Below are positions 55,744 through 64,000 of a stretch of DNA of 64,000 nt, piece by piece. Origin of the DNA: Tubiluchus corallicola (Eukaryota; Priapulida; Priapulimorpha; Priapulimorphida; Tubiluchidae). Location: assembly GCA_030141605.1 (NCBI GenBank), contig JAQGDQ010000288.1:227121-291120 (forward strand), given 5' to 3'. Made by a program: the position numbers and the translations under genes. The notes beneath the pieces are model-generated. The model saw nothing but the letters and a program-made list of their open reading frames with translations. It was not told where the DNA came from and made no database searches. Every line of letters starts with the position of its first letter. Within the stretch, counting starts at the first letter, position 1.

Positions 55744-58700
55744 TCATCGTGCCATAGTGCCTGGATCCCGGGGTGCAATCTCAAAAAACATTTGACACCA
55801 CATCGTTGCAGAATCTAGAAAAAAACGTTGGTTTTTACATGCCTAATTCAACTTGTTAGCAAAAGGGCAAAATTCATTACTGAAACTTAAAAAATGAGAA
55901 CCTTGCTGACATTTATGGCACGATTTACTTCATGCAATTTGAATATCTGAGAGAAAAGCTGTTTTATCTCTTGTTTAAACAATAGCACTAAAATAAGCAC
56001 TTGAATTATAAAATATTTTTAGGTTTCAATCTAATCGGAAACTTTCGAATTAAGTAGCATGGGCGGTTTCCTTATAAAGTACTTTGGGAACTTTCCAGAG
56101 ATGACCGATGCTGACACACACACCGTTTCAGCCGTTTCAACTGTAGTTGATTAACCATAGTTTATCACGTGTCATTGGCATTGTCAATATTTGCCTTTAA
56201 CAGTTAAATTTCCTGAAAGCACTTCATACCTACTGAAAGTTTTGAGTTCGAATAGCCCTTAGAAAAAAGTTGACGCGCCCATGACAGGCTGCGACTTTCA
56301 GTTCCAAACACACGGCAAAGTTAAATTAAAATGCTGATAAAATATATTAGTGCAGTTTTACAAGAAACTGCTCACCTACTCACCTATACATCGTAGATGG
56401 TATTTGTAGTAAACGAACGGCACGTAGAACAAGATTCCAGCAAGAATAATTATAGTTGCATAAAGGTAGCCTAACTGTGGATCCTCAGCTATAGGAGCCA
56501 CCACTAGGTAAATACTGATGATTAACACGATGAAAGGTATCACAATTGGTACCTACAAAATATTATTCGACGATTATAGATGAGTGTAATGTTGAAGTAC
56601 CATTATTTGATGCAATTACGACAATACCATGATACAAAGCTTTTCTTTGATAAGCAAGTACTTTGTTCAATTGCACAATTAAAGAAAAATCTTGAAATTT
56701 GAATATCCAGTAAACCAAAACGTGCATTGATTTACATGTTAACGTAATATATTTTAAGGTTTAAAGCACAACGGGTCACCTGGTTTGAACAGTATGCCAC
56801 AGAAAGCCACGTTTCTGGATATGAGACCTTACCACGTAAAGTATGTATTTGGTAATGAAGATGACACGCAGTAATTGCTTATCCATTCGATAAAAAGTGT
56901 GACAAGCCAATGTGACAAATAAAGACGCATAAAATGTCGTTTTATGCTTTCTAAATTTCGAAAGCTAAAATAAAATAAATAATTCAAACAATACTCAGTA
57001 CGGTTTAACGTCTATAGCAAAAAATAATGAAATGCCACGTAGTAAAACTAGTTCAATACGACCTGTTGGTCAAGGAACTCACTTAACTCAAGAGCTGGAT
57101 TACAAAATGGCGTCAATGCTGCCACCTCGAATTTAACATGGCAAATCGAGAATCCAGCTACGTCAATCAATGCGAGATTTGCCCTTGTATATTCCTGTAA
57201 AGCTTCGAATTGGCAGAGCCTTGGGCTTTTTTCGAAAATCATGATATGAATTCAAATAATGAATCTTGAATTCAAAATAGCGGGTGAAAAATCTGACTCC
57301 GTCAGTCGATGCAGAATTTGTTCTAGTATATTCGTGTGAACTTTCATGACGAAATTTTGGAAATTCGTGCAACTTTAAGCTTTTATCAAAAAAAGTCATC
57401 CCTGACAAGAACAAGAGGAAAAAGAGCAACATTCAAGTGAGTAGCGATTTGGCTCGAGCCTTGACCAATGTTATTCACTATTTAAATAGTTACCTTTATA
57501 GGACGTTTAACATCGGCTTTGGTCCATCGCATGACGATTAAAGCCACCATTGTTCCACCGTAAAACATCCAAGCAGAAAAACTGAAGAAATCTATGAGAC
57601 TTTCAATATTCCCAGGTATGATCATCAATATAGCTATTACTGCCTTAACAAACAAACGAATTGACATATTGACACATGTTTAATTGTTGCCACTCCAAAA
57701 TTATGTCACAACCATTTTAATTCTAGTTAACGTCTGAAAACCTTCTAGGTTAATTCTAGGTTATCGCCCCACTCTTTATATAACAACATTGTCAATTAAA
57801 TGTAAGGGTAGATTGTCAGGGATATCTGCCAAAAGGCTACCACATCGGTAGTGGCGGTAGAATAAGCACCTATCTACTTATATATCCGTCTGTCCGTCCG
57901 TCCGCTTATCAGTCTGACTGTCTGTCTACCTATTTACCTTTTCTGCTTGTTTGCCAACCTGCCAACCACCAACGTGCCAATCAACTGACTGATTGACTAA
58001 CCAACTGACCGACCTACCCACCTACCTGCCTGCCTGCCTGCCTACCTTCCTGCCTACCAACCTACCTACCTACCTACCTAATTATCTACCTGCCTACCTA
58101 TCTGTACTTGTCTATCTATCTACCTGCTTAACTGCCTACCTACCTACCTAACCACCAACCCAACCATCCGTCCGTCCAACCAACCATCCATCCATCCATC
58201 CATCCATCCATCCATCCATCCATTCATCTATCCATCCATCCATCTATCAATCTATAGCTAGCTATATTTGAAATTAGTGTCATAGACTTTTATTAAACTC
58301 AGCTGCAATTAAGGACTTTAAAGCCAAAGCTCACTTGATCCATCCTCACTGAGACACAGTCCAGATAGTTTGTGTTAGACAACCTCCATCACCAATCAGT
58401 TAACGCAAGAAAATGCAATACTCACGTTAAATATCAAAGCTGGAGACGGCGTGAAATAATTTATTGATATGTAAGACAGGAGAGATATTAGATGACCTTC
58501 TCTTGCTGCTACATAACACAGCCTAAACAAAAATATGATTTACTATTACAATTAGAATAATCACAATAAAATGATCAAATTTTATATGCCTAACTTTTAC
58601 TTTATTAACGTTGACGATGCCATTTTTGCTTGATTTTTTCTATAAAGATTTTGAGCAAAGATTCGAACGTGTCTGAAAAGTTGCATTTATTTACAATATT

Positions 58701-61700
58701 GAGATCTCAAGTATCTCTAGGTATCTTGTGTATCAACAATACTACAATTAGCATCAAAATTACTCTGCATAGACGCTACAGACTGCAAGCGTATAAATTA
58801 AAATCATCTAGAAATGCAAAAGAACTTGTTTGTGAACCATCTGAAATCTGGTACACGAACCGTCCAGCACCAAAGGCACTTCCATTAGCTGCTCCAAAAG
58901 TAGAGAAGGCAACTGAAACCGGAATAATCCACGCCATAACGCCCAGCATCGAGTCACCCCATGTCTGAAAATTACGAAACACATGGAGTGTTATGTAAAA
59001 ACTCGTCAAACTTAGCTTAGTCATGGCTTTACTAAGGTTTTACTATTTATTTTTTTTTCGTTTGTTCGTATACCTGTTTAAAATTGGGTTTTGCAATATC
59101 GGGTGTTTCAAAAATTACTCGTTATTTTTAAAATTTTTTAAAAATTAATAGCAATTTCAGCAGGAATGACAACTTGATGATTTCAAAAATTACTCATTAT
59201 TTTTAAAAGTTTTTAAAAATTAATAGCAATTTCAGCAGGAATGACAACTTGATGACTGAGTCTACGATTCATGCAAGTGACAATAAATTTGGCATCAATT
59301 TCAGTTTTAGTTCAGACACAAAAGCGTTCATGCGGTTAGTTGCACACAGTAAATGACAAAATATAAATGAGGGTTAGTAGATACAAAACTAATTAATAAA
59401 TTATGTACATAGATGAAGCATAACACGTGGCCGGCATATTTAAGTAGAAATTTCTGATATACAAGAATTGCACATAGTGTTACCGGGGCGAAATGCTATT
59501 AATTTTCGACACCCTCCTCGCCTTCCTCTAGATTGGGATGGTCTCGTCCGTACGACACCATTGGATAAAGGCGTTGAATACCAGGTATAAAACCGTCGCT
59601 ATTGAATGGCCTCATTGATTCGCCAGGTAAACGGACAGGTGTTCTTACCATCAGGACATCTATTCCGTAGACACTATCATCATGAAACATACAGGGCAAG
59701 TTTACCGGCAAGTTTACTTAAACAAATCTTTAGCTGACTTTATAAAAGTTTAATCATCCTGGCAGTGAACCCGGACTACTTTGCCTCTGAAACACGAGGG
59801 AGCGAACTGACTAGGGGAACCACCAATCAGACCCCCTGGTGGCGAGAACCCAGCATCGTTACAATATAATATATATCTCCATCTGCTGTAAAATTTAGAG
59901 GTAACGATACGCAGCAGACACCCTGAAGCATCACAGACAGGTGTATGTGGGACTTTATATTCATTAAAGGTATACGCAAAGGACTTTTTCTTCAATACCG
60001 CCCAACAACATCATAAGTCTGCTACAGCGATTTTTTACACCATATACCGCGCTCTTCTCTGTATATAATAGCTATGTAGACTCAAAAAATTCTCAATTAC
60101 TGAGTAAGAGTTACCACAAGAATGAACGTTGCTTAAACAAAGTCTCATATAAGTCTGCAGCAAACTTCAGCCCCATACAGAAACTTAATAAATATAAACT
60201 TATTACGAAACTGAAAGGATAGTAGTCTTGGAAGTTAAATCAAAACGCTTACCACTGCCACAGCAGGTGAGGCAAGGAGTTGCTCCTTTGACATCACTGT
60301 AAAATATGAAACATTAGTGGCGACGTACACTAGTGTTACCAGTGGAATGGCAATTAAAATGGCTCTGGGGAGATTTCTGCAACAAAAAAAAATTCATGAT
60401 AAGTTAGGAGTGAATGGATAAATCAGTATAAGCCTTCCATTTTTGTATGGTCCTCATGAAACTACCATGCATGGCATAATGACATTTATTGGACGTCAAT
60501 TTCTTTCGCTAAAAGATAAATTTTTTAGGAAACATTTTTTGAGAAACCCTGGCTCCCTAGAATAAGAATTCTGGAAACGCCAATTGCTAGAAGAATTTAC
60601 TTCTAACTTGCCGGGGAAAATTTAAAAAACCGTGTATTTTTGTTCCCGGAATTTTTAGATTTTTTGAGGATTCTCCAGAAGATTTTATAAAGTTTGAATT
60701 TTAAGTAATGTAACAGTGTATTATTCTGTGGCGTTACAATCTTTTTTGCTCCATATAAAAAATTAGACCTTTTTTTACAAATTTTATTATTCATTATCCG
60801 ATGACAGTTAACCAAGAAAGTTACCGCAGTTTTATCTGCACTGGAATGAATACAAATGTGCCACTTGTTACGTCAATAATAAGTTCTGTTGTTGCTTAAG
60901 GGCTTTCAAATAAATGTCAAAAACGTTTCAAACTAACTTGTTTGGTCTCTTCAATTCTTCAGTAACAAAATTTAAATTATTCCAGCCGTCATAGGCCCAA
61001 AGTCCACTGTAGAAGGCGAGAGCTATGTTTGCCGGAGAGTTGGTTGTGCCTTCAAATCCTCCTTGTAGATTCTCAGTTCTTCCTAAACAGAATTACTTAT
61101 GAGGTTTTTGCCTCCAAGCTTTTTACTAATTTCTTTACTACTTAGTACTTATTACAATACCTTCATGTTAATTTATAAATGCATGCATAATAACAGCAAC
61201 CGTTTGAATATAATTACATATCTTTTACTAAAGAGGAACAGTTAAATAAGAGGCCTCTAAACGTAAAGCACATTCAAATAAACACTAAAGTCACAATTTT
61301 TAAATATTAAAATATCTTATCATCATATACCAGTTAGGTCAATTGTAGACATTGATCAGGCAAAATAAAGGGCAAAATAAAAGAAATCTGCCCTCAAGAC
61401 AGGTAAACACAGCAGTAATCCAGCAAAAAACTAGACACTAGACTTACTATGTCAGTGGTCTATCGCAACCACTTCAATATTTAAAGCAGCAATTAATATC
61501 TGGAATTCAGCACCTCAAGAAATCAACGAGAGTAAGACATCGCAAAAAAGAAACTAAAGAATCGCTATAAAAATACACGAGCAAAAACGATCTTTAAATT
61601 TTTTTGCTTACGTGTATAATACAACTGTTGCCATCTGAAGTTGTGAATTACATTTTGTAATTGGATTTTAATTTTATGTTATGTAAATATGTAAATTTTA

Positions 61701-64000
61701 AACTCTTTTATCCATTTCTTAAATTAACATATTTCAGTTTTCCCCGCCTTTGTAAATTTTTAGGTAACTAGTATAACGCTATTGCGTATAACAACAGTTT
61801 TTCACTGGTTATGGATATAATATATTTCATATACATTCATCCTACCTGTAAATATGTATAACTATATATATGTTATATGTTATATACTTATATACATGCA
61901 CCATATAGAAATCAATAGAAATCAGTGTCAATGGTGCACCATTCACTTTTTGTCTTACTTCAAATCACGTGATGTTGCGTAGTGGAGATATTATAAGAAT
62001 AAGGTAAACTAGAACATTGAAGTAGTACAAACAAACCTTTAGCTAAGTTAATAATCCCGCCTGTAATGATGACTACTAAGGCCGACAGCTTTACGAACAT
62101 GAACAAATTCTGCAATCCTGTTGCCGCCTTGACACTGTAGCAATTCACGATTGTTAACAACACTAAAACATAACCAACAATAGTGTCATGAAAAAATGTT
62201 GAAATGCAAATTAACACATTGTGATATTCTAATAAATTGCGATTTTTGCATGCAATTCTGTACACTGCAGTCAATATTCAGTACTTTTCTATGAGTCAGT
62301 TGTGGCGAGACAGGAATCTAACTGTCAAAGTAAATAGCTCAGATAAAGCTCTCAACTAGCAGCAATGTTTTCAGGTTGTTCAGGCATTCAGGCTGTTTAT
62401 TCAACGAGTGATATAGCTGTGGTACCCAATGTAACAGATACAACTACCCAAAATTAGTTTCACCATTCTATTTGCTAGTCAGGCTAGACTGTAAACGTAA
62501 TTTTCATTACAATTTATAGCATCGTTACTCAGCTGATTAATGTTCGTAGCTTATTGGAAGTAGGAATAGTGCAGACAAGAGATTTAACCATTTGTTGGTC
62601 TCAAAACACTATTCTACAAAGATATAAAAAAAGCAAGTGCATCAGTGCCAGACCGCTTCTAAGAGGCGAATAGCATTAAAGCAGCCAAAGATAAAATTAT
62701 CATAGCCTCAAAGAATTTGAAGTCTAGAAAGAGTTGTGGCCTTGTGACCTTGGCCTACATAAACAACATTTACTAATGTAAGCAAGTTCCACTCGAACTA
62801 GTGGTGAGATTCTGGACACAACTCTGGCTCTGCCAATAGGTGCGAAATTTGTTCTAATATAATTCGTTCGCAGGTTTAGGTTTACGTTTAGGTTTCTATG
62901 TTTTTTAATGCATGATGGCGAATCGAAAATCCGACTCTGACAGTCAAAGCAGAATCTATTCTAATATGTTCCTATGAAGTTTCGCGACTATCCTTTGCAA
63001 GTTGGTGGAGCAGTAAGGTTTTTTGGAAAATGCTGTTATCGCTCTCATGTCGAATTCAAGATGGAACATCAAAAATATTTACTAATACAAACAAATTCGA
63101 CTCGAAGGTCTCGAGACTCACTAAACTCAAGGTTGTGGATCTAATATCGACTCCGTCAGTCGATATGAATTCCATTTTAGTATGTTACATAAAATTTAGA
63201 ATGGTGGATTGAAAATCAGACTCTGTTAGTCCATTCAGTATTTATTCTAATATATTTCTGTAAAGTTTCACGACGATCCATTGAAAACGATTTTATTACC
63301 GCCATCTTCAATTCAAAATGGCTGATTAGAAGCCCGGCTCAATCAGTCGATGCAGACTTGCCCAGCTCCATCAGTCGATGCAGAATTTGTTCTTGTGTAG
63401 GCGTGTGAAGTTTCGCAACGATGCATTGGTGAATCACGAACTCTTTTTCAAGAGCCCATCACCCATTAACAGCAGCAACAGCAACAACAACAACAACAAC
63501 TACTACTACTACTGCTACTTCTACCATCACCACTACTACTGCTGCTGCTTCTACTAAAAGTATTACTAAAACAACAACAACAACGTCCGGATGAGTAGCG
63601 ATTTGGTCGAACCTCGGTTGTAAAAGCGTATTCCTCCGAATGAGATTCGTGGCAATAGAACAATACAGTAGCACTTGCATTGCTACACACAGTGAAAATA
63701 AAAACAAAATAACGAAAAAAGAAATATAATAATAACTCATGCATCATTTTACTAAAACAGGTATCACTAATACATTTAAAACAATAGACACTTACGAATG
63801 GCACCGATACAGCAGAGCTTGACGATAATTTCTGAAGCTCCGCAACTACCAAATAAGGGATTCATTGCATATTCTGCAAAAGCTAAGCAGATAATGCCCA
63901 ATGATGACGTCTTCAATATCAGAACGCTAGTCCAAGCAAATAAGTATGCTGGTAGTGGCCCCAGAAACCTGTGTTTTGTGGAACGCCCAAATGCTTCTAT
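55744..64000 (-). CDS. SLC7A9: SLC7A9-like amino acid transporter light subunit, copy B (5' end beyond window)
   Basis: Nine exons are visible: >64000-63796 (exon 4, partial), 62162-62037, 61082-60938, 60376-60253, 58964-58861, 58522-58426, 57643-57494, 56552-56384, 55814-55744. Their lengths from exon 5 on (126, 145, 124, 104, 97, 150, 169, 71) equal those of copy A, and every phase agrees. Signature parts are [15 protein letters not shown] (loop cysteine for the heavy-chain disulfide), [20 protein letters not shown] (TM6), [20 protein letters not shown] and the C-terminus [17 protein letters not shown]. No stop or frameshift was found, so both copies look functional. The identical structure and orientation indicate tandem duplication. 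Exons 1-3 and the promoter lie outside the window. Confidence 0.94.
57075..57420. repeat. Diverged repeat with CAGTCGATGCAGAATTTG units
   Basis: Units of about 100-130 bases share gactccgtcagtcgatgcag, aatttgttctagtatattc, gtgaagtttc-acgac and a following aaaatggcgg-like piece. The same family occupies 62790-63430. It lies in intron 10 of copy B. Open frames at 57048-57432 are translations of the repeat. Confidence 0.65.
57880..58258. repeat. Tetranucleotide pyrimidine-rich array (CTAC/CTGC/CATC)
   Basis: About 380 bases are built of drifting 4-base words: gtcc, ctac, ctgc, ccaa, then near-perfect (CATC)n. On the transcribed strand the array is purine-rich. It lies in intron 9 of SLC7A9-like copy B. 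Confidence 0.9.
59106..59255. repeat. Two tandem copies of a 75-bp unit
   Basis: The sequence from tttcaaaaattactcgttat to gacaacttgatga at 59106 repeats at 59181 with few changes. It lies in intron 7 of copy B. Confidence 0.9.
59499..59995 (-). other. Unidentified coding-like stretch in an intron of copy B
   Basis: Two minus-strand frames (59995-59750 and 59711-59499) lie about 40 bases apart in intron 7. They have mixed, protein-like composition and less AT bias than the surrounding intron. The first contains [17 protein letters not shown] and [18 protein letters not shown]. The second contains [19 protein letters not shown] and ends in an acidic EEGEEGVEN tail before a stop. I recognise no family. 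It could be a decayed mobile element, a retrocopy, or exons of a nested gene. Confidence 0.3.
62790..63430. repeat. Second block of the CAGTCGATGCAGAATTTG repeat
   Basis: At least five diverged units follow each other (phrases such as gactctgacagtcaaagcag, gactccgtcagtcgatatga, caatcagtcgatgcagactt). It is the same family as 57075-57420. It lies in intron 4 of SLC7A9-like copy B. Confidence 0.65.
63468..63592. repeat. (CAA/CTA)n microsatellite
   Basis: CAG/CAA triplets grade into CTA/CTG triplets and then again CAA. The open frames rich in Cys, Val or Ser across it are artefacts. Confidence 0.9.

Noticed and set aside
63459-63852. Open frames rich in Val, Ser or Cys
   Set aside because: They arise from triplet repeats; the real exon in this area is 63796 onward in a different frame.

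Overview
The window is animal (metazoan) nuclear DNA. It is AT-rich, with short exons, GT-AG introns of about 0.3 to 4.4 kb, microsatellites, tRNA-derived SINEs and small terminal-inverted-repeat elements. The proteins look like those of an invertebrate: one DENND2 gene, an SLC6 member of the nutrient amino acid transporter type, and a tandem SLC7A9-like pair. I cannot name the species from sequence alone. No prokaryotic gene, CRISPR array or bacterial-style operon was seen. Every gene model below was built by hand from splice sites, reading phase and family similarity; in all four complete models the exon phases agree and the summed length is a multiple of three.

Layout. (1) 774-18156, minus: a 15-exon DENND2-type Rab GEF with a long proline-rich N-terminus and a C-terminal DENN module. 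(2) 18906-22850, plus: RPL27A in five coding exons, divergent from DENND2 across a compact promoter region. (3) 25293-40723, minus: a 13-exon, 652-residue SLC6 transporter with 12 membrane segments. (4) 44461-52342, minus: a complete 12-exon, 516-residue SLC7A9-like (b0,+AT) light subunit, copy A. (5) 55744-64000, minus: a second SLC7A9-like gene, copy B, with the same exon structure, cut by the window edge inside exon 4. The transporter block (3-5) therefore holds two families of amino acid carriers side by side.

Repeats fill introns and intergenic DNA. They include three hAT-like non-autonomous elements with 8-bp target duplications, one Harbinger-like MITE with TTA duplications, a palindromic MITE, a mariner transposase remnant, a reverse transcriptase remnant, at least five tRNA-derived SINEs in several families, and many tandem arrays. 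Two broken copies of SLC7A9 exons (an exon 11 copy just after the stop of copy A and an exon 4 copy in intron 1 of copy A) show that the tandem locus has been rearranged more than once.

The points most worth checking are: these exon relics; an in-frame 27-nt tandem duplication of a 5' splice site in the SLC6 gene; an aspartate in the SLC6 Na1 site like the one that relaxes cation choice in insect KAAT1; several repeats within 20-40 nt of 5' splice sites; the start-stop uORF in the RPL27A leader; and an unexplained pair of open frames in intron 7 of copy B. I did not find a wholly new biological system.
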